Shown piece by piece: positions 1 to 7,239 of a DNA stretch of 13,482 bases (within the stretch, counting starts at the first letter, position 1; the number at the start of each line of letters is the position of its first letter). Source of the DNA: Actinomycetota bacterium (GTDB taxonomy: Bacteria; Cyanobacteriota; Vampirovibrionia; Obscuribacterales; Obscuribacteraceae); NCBI GenBank assembly GCA_903970355.1, contig CAJCIF010000136.1, positions 1-13,482 of the forward strand. The letters run 5' to 3'. The translations under genes were made by a program, and so were the position numbers. Under the pieces are notes generated by a model that was not told where the DNA came from, searched no databases, and saw only the letters and a list, made by a program, of their open reading frames with translations.

Positions 1-932
1 ACAACGGAAGAGGCATTCTCGATCTTGCTAAGATAAGCGGCCAGATCCGCATCCACACCCTCCAGTATTTTTGCTGTTACTCTAGCCGCCGTGGCAAGAA
101 CAACACCATCAGCAACAACAGCACGATCGTCTTTTAACTGCACAATCCATTTACGATCTTGACGGACTACCGCTTTAACCGGGCTGTTTAGCTGCAGTGC
201 ACTTTCAGGCAAGGCCGCTGTCAATCGGTCAATCATTGATTGCATGCCATCCGCTAAAGAATTGAAAATTGCATAACGAGCACCACTGGTAGCACCATTG
301 CTTAACTCCTCTTTTTTAAGAGCAATAATTACGCTGCCCTGTTTTTTTTCTAGTTCCATAAAGCGAGGCAGAGTGGCCTGAGCGCTTAGTCTGTGGACAT
401 CACCAGTATAAATACCACCCACCATTGGTTGGGCCGCTCTTTCCAAAAGCTCCTTGCCAAATCTCCTTTCTACGAATGACGCTACCGATTCATCTTCTCT
501 CCTTGCATGCGCAGGCAAAATTAGATCAAACAAAGTTCTCAACTTACCGAGCGGAGAAAAAAGCGGGGAAAGGAGAAAAGAAGCGATATTAGTAGGAGCG
601 ATCATGACAAAGCCGCTCGGCAAGGGCAAAAGCTGGGATCGGAATGCAATCAAGGAACGGCGATTGGATTCATTGGTGGAAATGAGATCGCAAGCAAGTC
701 CTATTTCACTGCATAGCTCTTTCGCTTCAGTTTTATTTGTGATGAAAGAATCGGCACCAAATTCTACTGCATAGCCATCTTCTCTTTGCGAGAAGATCAC
801 TCCCCCAGCACGATCGCTAGCTTCAAAGACGGTCAATTCAAGATCTTCTTTGAGTTCGTCAAACATCTTCATAAGGTAATAAGCGGCACTCAATCCGGAA
901 ATGCCACCACCTATTACAACTACTTTCGCCAT
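1..932 (-). CDS. hemG: Protoporphyrinogen oxidase, HemY type (3' end cut by window edge)
   Basis: FAD-dependent oxidation of protoporphyrinogen IX to protoporphyrin IX, the penultimate step of protoporphyrin-type heme synthesis. Translating the minus strand from the ATG at 932-930 gives 310 uninterrupted residues running off the window. The N-terminus has the dinucleotide-binding motif GGGISG (residues 8-13), then an acidic residue in the FEASDRAGG segment (36-44) as expected for the FAD ribose contact. EFGADSFI (57-64), PLPSGF (103-108) and GGIYTGDVHRLSAQATLPR (172-190) are typical of the HemY/PPOX family. The family is usually about 460-470 aa, so roughly the last third is missing. Its ATG overlaps the hemE stop (TAATG), so the two are very probably translationally coupled. 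The sequence is unrelated to the flavodoxin-like E. coli HemG; hemY is an equally valid symbol. Family HemY enzymes are oxygen-dependent. Confidence 0.93.
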   Translation of the reverse strand, partial: MAKVVVIGGGISGLSAAYYLMKMFDELKEDLELTVFEASDRAGGVIFSQREDGYAVEFGADSFITNKTEAKELCSEIGLACDLISTNESNRRSLIAFRSQLLPLPSGFVMIAPTNIASFLLSPLFSPLGKLRTLFDLILPAHARREDESVASFVERRFGKELLERAAQPMVGGIYTGDVHRLSAQATLPRFMELEKKQGSVIIALKKEELSNGATSGARYAIFNSLADGMQSMIDRLTAALPESALQLNSPVKAVVRQDRKWIVQLKDDRAVVADGVVLATAARVTAKILEGVDADLAAYLSKIENASSV

Positions 933-1987
933 TAGCGAACGCTCAAACGCTTAACACAATCAACCAGGAAACGAACGTTATCGACAGGCGTTTCAGGGAG
1001 CACGCCATGTCCCAAATTGAAAATGTGTCCTTGTCTATTTGCCGCTTTGGCAAGAATTTTCCTGGCTTGTTTTTCGATTTCACTGCGATTGCTCAAAAGA
1101 ACAGTCGGATCTAAATTTCCCTGGACACCGCATCGATACTCGAGTTTGGACCAGGATTCAGCAAGGTCAACGCGCCAATCCAGTCCGATTACATCTCCAC
1201 CAGCTGCCTGCATTTGCAGGAGCAAAGAATTGCTTGCCAATCCGAAATGAATTACAGGTGCTATACCGCCTAAAGCACGAATCAATTTAGCAACATGCTC
1301 TTTGACATAGGCATCGTAATCATCGGGTCCGAGACAACCAACCCAACTATCAAATATTTGAATGACCTGAGCACCCGCTTCTACCTGTCCTAGCAAATAA
1401 GGAATGCTCGCTTCGACAATATGATCGAGAAGGGCATGCCAGGTTTTTGGACTGTCGTACATGAACTTCTTTGTCTTAGCAAAATGCTTTGAAGATCCAC
1501 CTTCAATGAGATAAGAGGCCAGTGTGAATGGTGCACCACAAAAACCGATGAGCGGGATATCTTTGCGCAGCGCCTGGCGCGTTTTTTTAATAGCCTCAAA
1601 AACGAAGGAAAGGCTTTCCGGATCAACTTTTTTGAGGGCAGTGACATCTTCGGCAACACGTACGGGTTTATTGATGAGAGGGCCATCTTTGGCGGTGAAC
1701 TGCAAGCCGGCACCCATTGGTTCCAATATGAGAAGGATGTCGGCAAAAATGATGGCAGCGTCCACACCCAATTTTTCAACAGCGGTAACAGTGACTTCAC
1801 AAGCGAGATCAGGCGTTTTGCAGAGCTCAAGAAAACCAACCTTTTCCCGCACATTCCTGTATTCCGCCATATAGCGCCCAGCTTGCCGCATAAGCCATAT
1901 GGGCGTGCTGTGGGAATCCTCTCCCCGGCAGGCCCTCATAAAAGGCGTATTCAGTAAGTCAGTTTGATCGACAATTCGAGTTGTCAC
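932..1987 (-). CDS. hemE: Uroporphyrinogen decarboxylase
   Basis: Decarboxylates the four acetate side chains of uroporphyrinogen III to give coproporphyrinogen III in the cytoplasm. The 351-residue protein is full length for the family. It shows the signature PIWLMRQAGRYM (29-40), FADIL with the substrate-binding Asp83, the second signature beginning GFCGAPFTLASYLIEGG (148-164), FDSW (212-215) and the C-terminal NLGHGVLPETP (324-334). The start is GTG at 1987-1985, preceded by AAGGAG about 7 nt upstream on the minus strand. The stop overlaps the start of the downstream protoporphyrinogen oxidase gene. The gene diverges from the queC-led operon across 82 bp. Confidence 0.97.
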   Translation of the reverse strand: MTTRIVDQTDLLNTPFMRACRGEDSHSTPIWLMRQAGRYMAEYRNVREKVGFLELCKTPDLACEVTVTAVEKLGVDAAIIFADILLILEPMGAGLQFTAKDGPLINKPVRVAEDVTALKKVDPESLSFVFEAIKKTRQALRKDIPLIGFCGAPFTLASYLIEGGSSKHFAKTKKFMYDSPKTWHALLDHIVEASIPYLLGQVEAGAQVIQIFDSWVGCLGPDDYDAYVKEHVAKLIRALGGIAPVIHFGLASNSLLLQMQAAGGDVIGLDWRVDLAESWSKLEYRCGVQGNLDPTVLLSNRSEIEKQARKILAKAANRQGHIFNLGHGVLPETPVDNVRFLVDCVKRLSVR

Positions 1988-2024
1988 GGCAAGCTCCTTT
2001 TCAGCTTAAAGAATACCCCAAACA

Positions 2025-2052
2025 TGTATAATTTCCGAACTCCAAGCCTCAA
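2025..2052 (-). promoter_or_regulatory. Candidate sigma70-type promoter for hemE-hemG
   Basis: On the minus strand TTGAGG (2052-2047) is followed after 16 nt by TATACA (2030-2025), about 38 nt upstream of the GTG start. The -10 overlaps the plus-strand TATAAT proposed for queC, so the two divergent promoters would share bases. Called by eye. Confidence 0.4.
2027..2032 (+). promoter_or_regulatory. Candidate -10 box for the queC operon
   Basis: A perfect TATAAT lies 37 nt upstream of the queC ATG. No good -35 is visible at the right distance (CTTAAA at 2005-2010 is the nearest, weak), so this would be -10-driven or activator-dependent. The start codon also lacks a clear Shine-Dalgarno sequence. 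Confidence 0.4.
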
Positions 2053-2069
2053 GTTGAAAAACAAAGTTA

Positions 2070-2807
2070 ATGGATCGCACTCGGCTAGAAGATTGTTTTG
2101 AAACAGCCAAGCAACATCGTTCTGTTGCGGTTCTGGTAGGTGGTGGCTTGGACAGTGCCATTCTTTGTGCACTACTTGCTGAAGAAGTAGCTGCTGTTCA
2201 TCCCATTTTTGTCAGTTTCAGTCTCAATTGGGAAGAAGCTGAAATCACCCATCTGAAATTATTTCTAAAACAGTTAAAATCGCATGCTCTGCAAGAATTG
2301 ACCGTCTTAAAACAGCCAATGCATGACGTCTACGGCAGCCACTGGAGCGTTACAGGTGAGGCTGTGCCTGACAAAACTACGGCAGACAGTGCCGTTGAAT
2401 TGCCGGGCCGCAATGTCTTGCTCCTTGCAAAAACAGCAGTATGGTGCAGAGCTAACAACGTTGACACGATCGCCCTGGGTATTCTGGGAGGCAATCCTTT
2501 TAGCGATGCCACCATTGCTTTTTTCGATCACCTGGAAGCTGCTCTCTCTCTGGCTTTGGATCGTACCTTTGTTATATTGCGACCATTTGCCAATCTCAAA
2601 AAGACAGAGGTTATAAAGCTTGGTATCAAGTATCCACTTGCTTTTACTTTTTCTTGTATTGATCCAGTTATGAGCAAGATTGGGCAAGCAGTGCATTGCG
2701 GAAAATGTAATAAGTGCGAAGAGAGAAGGCGCGCCTTTTTATCTGCCGGCATTCAAGATCCAACTCGTTATATGCTAGCCAAGCTGCACCTGCCCAAAAG
2801 CAAATGA
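2070..2807 (+). CDS. queC: 7-cyano-7-deazaguanine synthase family protein (QueC-like, variant PP-loop)
   Basis: QueC converts 7-carboxy-7-deazaguanine to preQ0 with ATP and ammonia, on the way to queuosine. The 245-residue protein has an N-terminal PP-loop (residues 20-32) and the LPGRN motif (111-115) that matches the VPGRN motif of QueC. C196, C210, C213 and C216 (SC then HCGKCNKCEERRRAF) reproduce the QueC zinc site. Two things are unusual. The ATP-binding SGGxDS motif reads GGGLDS (24-29), with the first Ser replaced by Gly, and the YGQ segment that normally follows the first strands is replaced by SFSLNWEEAE. It could therefore be a divergent QueC or a paralogue acting on another carboxylate. 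It is the first gene of a five-gene plus-strand cluster and is followed by queD after 46 bp. No queE or queF is in the window. Confidence 0.83.
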   Translation: MDRTRLEDCFETAKQHRSVAVLVGGGLDSAILCALLAEEVAAVHPIFVSFSLNWEEAEITHLKLFLKQLKSHALQELTVLKQPMHDVYGSHWSVTGEAVPDKTTADSAVELPGRNVLLLAKTAVWCRANNVDTIALGILGGNPFSDATIAFFDHLEAALSLALDRTFVILRPFANLKKTEVIKLGIKYPLAFTFSCIDPVMSKIGQAVHCGKCNKCEERRRAFLSAGIQDPTRYMLAKLHLPKSK

Positions 2808-2853
2808 GTGGTAATCTAATGGAAAAAATTTGGGGAAAAGTTCGGGAGCGACC

Positions 2854-3324
2854 ATGTTTAAATTGAAACGCGAAATAACCTTTTGTTATGGGCACAGGCT
2901 AATTAACTATCCGGGCAAGTGTCGAAATTTGCACGGTCACAACGGCCGAGCGATCGTCACATTGGCAAGCGAACAACTGGATGATCTCGGCATGGTTGCT
3001 GATTTTTCCGACATCAAAAAAATTGCCGGCAAATACATAGATGAGCATCTGGATCACCGCATGCTGTTGCACAAAGATGATCCCGTTTTGTCTTATCTTA
3101 AAAGCCAGGGAGAACCGGTTACAGTTTTGGATGAAAATCCAACCGCCGAAAACATTGCCAAAATGATTTTTCAGGAGCTCACATTGAAAGGTTTGCCGGT
3201 TGTAGAAGTGGAGCTCTGGGAGACAGATACTTGTGTAGCAAGCTACTCAACAGCAGCTTCTGACCATGAAACTACCGATTTGAAAAAAACAGCCAAGGAA
3301 AAATCATCTTCCTGGATAAAATGA
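2854..3324 (+). CDS. queD: 6-carboxy-5,6,7,8-tetrahydropterin synthase / PTPS family
   Basis: QueD makes 6-carboxytetrahydropterin from dihydroneopterin triphosphate, the entry step to 7-deazaguanines. The protein shows the expected zinc histidines H14, H27 and H29 (GHRL and LHGHN), the catalytic Cys23 (GKCRNLHGH), GMVADFSDIK (46-55), LDHRMLLH (66-73), NPTAENIA (95-102) and the substrate-binding Glu in ETDT (123-126). The ATG at 2854, preceded by GGGAG, is preferred over an in-frame TTG at 2830, because homology begins at MFKLKREITF. The product is 156 aa. About 25 polar C-terminal residues extend beyond the usual core of about 120-130. The stop overlaps the next gene by 4 nt (ATGA). Because the PTPS family also includes pterin enzymes of other pathways, the exact product is inferred from the queC neighbour. 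Confidence 0.9.
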   Translation: MFKLKREITFCYGHRLINYPGKCRNLHGHNGRAIVTLASEQLDDLGMVADFSDIKKIAGKYIDEHLDHRMLLHKDDPVLSYLKSQGEPVTVLDENPTAENIAKMIFQELTLKGLPVVEVELWETDTCVASYSTAASDHETTDLKKTAKEKSSSWIK

Positions 3325-4274
3325 AAAGCGCGACCGATACTGTCTACATCTCTCCCATTTCCTGGGGACTTGGTGATCTAATCATTTCCCTGCCGATTGT
3401 GCAGGCCATTATTGATAAAGGCAATCCCACCTGTCTTGTGATTCGATCCCATCTGCAAGAAGGTTTAGGCAAGCGTCTAGAGGGGCTGCATGCAATAGTT
3501 TCGGAAGAAGATTTGCCGGCAAAAATGGCCAGTCAAAAGGGAACTTACATAAATTTGCGCGAACATCCCCTGCAAAAAAATTACTGGTGGGGATCGCCTG
3601 AATACTATGAAAAATTTGGCGATCGAAAAATGAATGATCTGCTTGCCGAGATCTGTTTTGATTTTGGTATAGCGGTTGACTTTAATCGGTTGGTTCCTCT
3701 TAAAGCTGAAAGACGATCGCGCTTTGATAATACCGTTATTTTCGTACCGGGCACTGATGGTCTATTTAAGTGCTGGCCTAAAGATTACTGGGTGCACCTC
3801 AAAGACGAATTGCTAAAGCGCGGGCATGAAGTTCTCATGCTGGGAGAGCCAGGTAATTCTCAGGCGGTAAAAGAATTGATGGGCTCTCTTGAGTGGCTAG
3901 AAACTCCATCGCTTCTTGATTGTCTGGATGTGATTTCTAATTCGTTAGCACTTGTAGGTGTTGATACAGGGCTGACTCATCTTGCTGTCCATCAAGGCAT
4001 CCCCACTATCGGCCTTTATCGCAATCGCCCCATTTACTGGCGACCATTTCCTCATTGTTTTAAACTTGAAGCGGAGCAACCATGCGCTCATGAATGTTAC
4101 GCCCTTGCTCTTTCTTGCCGAGACAATCATCTAACGTCTTTTGTAGAATTCGAACCTCGATCATGGCTGTGTGCTAAATCACCTCAGGATAGATGTATGG
4201 CGACAATAACCGTGGCAAAGGCCACATCGGCGTTCGACACATTGCTCTTTGCTAATACAAAATTGAAAACATAA
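3321..4274 (+). CDS. Glycosyltransferase family 9 (heptosyltransferase-like) protein
   Basis: The protein resembles ADP-heptose/LPS heptosyltransferases (GT9, GT-B fold). The N-terminal domain carries GLGDLIISLPIVQAI (16-30), corresponding to the GDxxxxxP motif of GT9. The C-terminal nucleotide-sugar domain starts near FVPGTDG (141-147) and contains VGVDTGLTHLAVHQGIPTIG (212-231), the family's D-T-G-x-x-H-x-A signature. The last 75 residues hold six cysteines (246, 255, 259, 266, 284, 292), which could bind a metal or form a structural cluster. There is no signal peptide or membrane segment, so it is cytoplasmic. The donor and acceptor are unknown. It begins inside the queD stop codon (ATGA overlap), so it is co-translated with a pterin/deazaguanine enzyme rather than with LPS genes. 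That placement raises the question of whether the acceptor is a pterin, a deazaguanine or tRNA rather than a surface polysaccharide. Confidence 0.85.
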   Translation: MKSATDTVYISPISWGLGDLIISLPIVQAIIDKGNPTCLVIRSHLQEGLGKRLEGLHAIVSEEDLPAKMASQKGTYINLREHPLQKNYWWGSPEYYEKFGDRKMNDLLAEICFDFGIAVDFNRLVPLKAERRSRFDNTVIFVPGTDGLFKCWPKDYWVHLKDELLKRGHEVLMLGEPGNSQAVKELMGSLEWLETPSLLDCLDVISNSLALVGVDTGLTHLAVHQGIPTIGLYRNRPIYWRPFPHCFKLEAEQPCAHECYALALSCRDNHLTSFVEFEPRSWLCAKSPQDRCMATITVAKATSAFDTLLFANTKLKT

Positions 4275-4284
4275 GTGTTTAAGG

Positions 4285-5553
4285 ATGAAGCAAATTCAAC
4301 CTCTTAGAGAAAGCGTAACGCACCGGATTGTGAAAACGAATCCGGAGGGCTATGTATCCGGGCCAAATCCTACCGGTATTGGGCATTTATTCTGCTATGG
4401 TCCAATATTGATTATTTGCAATCTCGACCGCAATTTTGAAATAAGCACCTTTCTAAGGCGCCGTTTGAGACCAATGGCACGCTATGAATTTACGCAGTTT
4501 CCGGCGAAGGAAGAATACGCGCAGTTCGATCTCGACTTTCACAACTTCCTGCCCGATCCGTACGGCAACCTGTTTGCTTTAAACCATCTCGGTCATTTAA
4601 GACGATTTCCATTTTTCAATAAAAATGAAAGCCTGCAAGAAAAACCAAAAGATGAAGCACAAACGAATTCAAGATTCTATGTCAATTTTGATGCTGCTCT
4701 TGCCATTGGAACAGAATCGGAGTGCACGCTGCTTACAGCGGAAGAAGAATTGGTCTGGTTGGGAGATGTAGAACGCACCATATTGTTTAATGACCGTCTG
4801 GTTAGTTCTTCACCGGGCGGCTACAAATGTGCCGATCAAAAACAATCAGGGCTTTTTATTTCCTCAAACCTTTACGCCGACACAGACGATGAAGGCAATA
4901 GCCTTATACAACACGAACGAACAGACTTGTTCGGCAACGCGAAACGTCTGGTTGCAACTTGTTATTTTCCGGAGTGGGGCACCATAAACGCACTCGCTTT
5001 CGATGCTATTAACAACCGTCTTGCCTTTGCCAGCAGCGATCGGGTTGGACTTGTGCCATTGAATACAACCGAAAACGGCAAGGTCATTCCCGGTCCAATC
5101 ATTTGGGAGCAGAAAAGCAATTTTGTCACAAAGTATCTGGCCTTTTATGGAGATTTTCTATTGGCAGCAGGTTACGAACCAACCGACAATGGTGAAGAAG
5201 ATTTCGCTCACCTCAAGGGAGGCGGCCTTTCGAAAATGAAACTTGAGAACGGCGAGATCGTCCTGGCAAACGAGCTTGCTGTGGATTTAGCCTGGGGCAA
5301 TGGTGCCACTCCCATTATGATTGGTCCTGAGCGCAATCGCCTTTTTGGTGTCGATCGCAAGGGCAATCTTTTTGCATGGGATGTACGCACTTTCGAATTT
5401 GAAACCATTTTTGAACGTCCAGCCGTTGAGTCTACAAAGATATTAGGAGCAGCCCATCTAGCCCGCACGCCTCGTCGCATATACTGCGGTTTTAACCGGG
5501 GTGGTTTTGAGATTCATGTATATACTTTCAATGAAGAATATGAGCGCGAGTAA
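4285..5553 (+). CDS. Uncharacterised protein, probable beta-propeller
   Basis: I do not recognise a named family. The 422-residue sequence consists of short beta-rich segments that read like propeller blades: DPYGNLFALNHLGHLRRFPF (91-110), INALAFDAINNRLAFASSDR (234-253), KYLAFYGDFLLAAGYEP (283-299), PERNRLFGVDRKGNLFAWDV (348-367) and ARTPRRIYCGFNRGGFEIHV (393-412). The spacing is irregular and no canonical WD dipeptide repeat is obvious. No signal peptide or membrane helix is present, which is unlike most PQQ-type or secreted propellers, so it probably works in the cytoplasm as a binding or scaffold protein. It starts 10 bp after the glycosyltransferase stop, with only AAGG directly abutting the ATG, which suggests translational coupling. 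It ends 3 bp before the flavoprotein gene. Confidence 0.72.
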   Translation: MKQIQPLRESVTHRIVKTNPEGYVSGPNPTGIGHLFCYGPILIICNLDRNFEISTFLRRRLRPMARYEFTQFPAKEEYAQFDLDFHNFLPDPYGNLFALNHLGHLRRFPFFNKNESLQEKPKDEAQTNSRFYVNFDAALAIGTESECTLLTAEEELVWLGDVERTILFNDRLVSSSPGGYKCADQKQSGLFISSNLYADTDDEGNSLIQHERTDLFGNAKRLVATCYFPEWGTINALAFDAINNRLAFASSDRVGLVPLNTTENGKVIPGPIIWEQKSNFVTKYLAFYGDFLLAAGYEPTDNGEEDFAHLKGGGLSKMKLENGEIVLANELAVDLAWGNGATPIMIGPERNRLFGVDRKGNLFAWDVRTFEFETIFERPAVESTKILGAAHLARTPRRIYCGFNRGGFEIHVYTFNEEYERE

Positions 5554-5556
5554 ATA

Positions 5557-6471
5557 ATGCAAAACTATGATGCCATCATATTAGGTGGCGGGCTTGCCGG
5601 GATAAGTTGCGCGCTTGAACTGATTCACGAGCATCAAACCAACTTCATGTTGCTTGAGTCGAGCCGTCAATTAGGCGGGCAACTGCCGCTTATAAAATTC
5701 ACGATTCGCGATCTCGGCGGAGCATTCTATAAGAACGGTCAGGAACTTTTGGATAGTGTCAATTATTCAGTAGAAAAATTTGCTGTGCCTTACAAAACGA
5801 ATGTTGCAATCACCCGCGTCGATCTCAGCAAAAAACAAGTTTTTACGAGTGCCGGCGATTTTGAAGCACGCACAATTGTGATTGCCACAGGCTTACGAAC
5901 GCGATTGCTAGAAGTAAAAGCGCAAGCTAATCTCCTTCAAGAAATAATCTATTGGGTGGAAGGCCGGGAAGAAGATGTCTGGAATACGAATGTCACAGTT
6001 ATTGGTGGCGGTGATTATGCAACAATCGAAGCTCTTGGTGCAGCCCAGCATGGCTCAAAAGTCACACTCGTAAATAGAGGACCGCTGCGGGCTCGCCCAG
6101 ACCTTATCGAGGATACAAAGAACAACCCGAACATGACGCTTCTTCTGGGTTATGAGGTTTCAGCAATAAAAGGCTCGCAAAATATTGAATCTGTAGAAGT
6201 AACCAACCAGAAATCCGGTGAAGTAATTGCTATTCCCACCAACCGTTTGGTTGTGAAAATCGGAAGCATGCCTAACACCGAGTTGTTTAAAGATGAACTT
6301 TCCTTAGGCAGTGGTGGCTACATTACTGTGGGCAAAGATATGCAGACCGCAATTCCTGGGGTCTATGCAATAGGTGATGTGACAGATGCTCGCTATTTAA
6401 GACTGGGAACAGCAGTAGGCGGCGGCGTCACCGCTGCCAACGAACTGCTAAGACGCTACGTGCGTGCATAA
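5557..6471 (+). CDS. Thioredoxin-reductase-like FAD/NAD(P)-dependent oxidoreductase lacking the CxxC
   Basis: This is a two-domain flavoprotein of the TrxB class II fold, 304 aa, close to the usual length. The FAD motif GGGLAG is at 10-15 with the ribose-binding acidic residue in LLESS (32-36). ATG (110-112) matches the conserved ATG loop. The NAD(P) motif GGGDYA is at 150-155, followed by NRGPLRAR (173-180) in the cofactor-selectivity position. The C-terminal GVYAIGDVTD (268-277) and TAVGGGVTAA (285-294) bind FAD. The segment just before the NAD(P) motif, where TrxB has its CxxC, reads LLQEIIYWVEGREEDVW and contains no cysteine; the only Cys is C18. It therefore cannot reduce thioredoxin by the usual dithiol relay and probably passes electrons to a ferredoxin-like partner or a small substrate. 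It is the last gene of the que cluster, 3 bp after the propeller gene. Its 3' end overlaps the convergent GNAT gene by 16 bp. Confidence 0.87.
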   Translation: MQNYDAIILGGGLAGISCALELIHEHQTNFMLLESSRQLGGQLPLIKFTIRDLGGAFYKNGQELLDSVNYSVEKFAVPYKTNVAITRVDLSKKQVFTSAGDFEARTIVIATGLRTRLLEVKAQANLLQEIIYWVEGREEDVWNTNVTVIGGGDYATIEALGAAQHGSKVTLVNRGPLRARPDLIEDTKNNPNMTLLLGYEVSAIKGSQNIESVEVTNQKSGEVIAIPTNRLVVKIGSMPNTELFKDELSLGSGGYITVGKDMQTAIPGVYAIGDVTDARYLRLGTAVGGGVTAANELLRRYVRA

Positions 6472-7229
6472 CCTTCCAGTTTGTACACCTCAACGAACCC
6501 CATGCTTTTATAAAGCGGCTCTCCCATTTCGGTGGCATACAAGGCAATCGGACAAGAAGAATTTTGCAAAGCCTGCTGAATGGTTGCTTCCATCATGCGG
6601 CGGCCATAGCCACGCTTACGAAACTGATCGAGAGTGCCGACGCCATAAATCATGGTTACTTCATTGGCCGTCAAGTAATAAGACGAGCACGCCGGTTCAT
6701 CATTGTAATAGCCGGTGAACCAGCCTTCTAACTTCGGTTTCGGAATGCGGTTGTGCATAAATTCTCGGAAATGCTCTTGTGCATCTGGTGCCAGTTCAAA
6801 ACAATGCGAGAATGGCACAAGCCAATCACGGATAAGCTCCTGGTTATCCACCTTTCGGATAATGAATTCCGGTATGGGCTCTGAAATATGAAATTGACTT
6901 TGTTTAAGCACCATGGCGGGATCATTGGCTACGAGCTTAAAGCCATTTTCAATCAGTATTTTTTTCACGAGCTGCGGTTTTTTGGTTAAAGAGCCAACAC
7001 GAAAGAGCATGGGACAATCATATTTTTTAAGCGTCTGAGCAATCTTCTTTTCGAGATCAATTGAGTTTCCATCGGTTTTCAATACACCATTCATCCAGTC
7101 CGTATGATAGCCGGATCTGAACTCGGTAAATATTTCATCCTCAATGAAAACAGCGTTTTTTATGCCGCTTAAGTAGTTAAACTGCGTAATGTAGTTTTGC
7201 TCAATGCAAGAGGATAGATCGTCACTCAT
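6456..7229 (-). CDS. GNAT-family N-acetyltransferase
   Basis: The C-terminal half (about residues 120-255) is a GNAT domain. EVTMIYGVGTLDQFRKRGYG (190-209) is strand beta4 and motif A, with the acetyl-CoA pyrophosphate-binding RKRGYG. IALYATEMGEPLYKSMGFVE (228-247) is motif B, with the usual aromatic Y240 and GF. The N-terminal 120 residues are a separate, poorly conserved region that could be a degenerate second GNAT unit. The substrate is unknown. The gene starts 10 bp after the ispH stop and has no evident Shine-Dalgarno sequence, so it is probably translated from the ispH message. Its last codons overlap the 3' end of the convergent flavoprotein gene. Confidence 0.85.
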   Translation of the reverse strand: MSDDLSSCIEQNYITQFNYLSGIKNAVFIEDEIFTEFRSGYHTDWMNGVLKTDGNSIDLEKKIAQTLKKYDCPMLFRVGSLTKKPQLVKKILIENGFKLVANDPAMVLKQSQFHISEPIPEFIIRKVDNQELIRDWLVPFSHCFELAPDAQEHFREFMHNRIPKPKLEGWFTGYYNDEPACSSYYLTANEVTMIYGVGTLDQFRKRGYGRRMMEATIQQALQNSSCPIALYATEMGEPLYKSMGFVEVYKLEGYART

Positions 7230-7239
7230 GATTCAAATT

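Noticed and set aside
454..774. Plus-strand frame of 106 codons near the left edge
   Set aside because: It lies antisense to the protoporphyrinogen oxidase gene, whose motifs are continuous across this stretch.
1390..1854. Alternative frame inside hemE (154 codons)
   Set aside because: It overlaps the complete, unambiguous hemE frame and has no recognisable motif.
1988..2069. Possible preQ1 riboswitch upstream of queC
   Set aside because: Only 82 bp separate hemE and queC, and I see no hairpin with the A-rich tail expected of a preQ1 aptamer. A covariance-model search would settle it.
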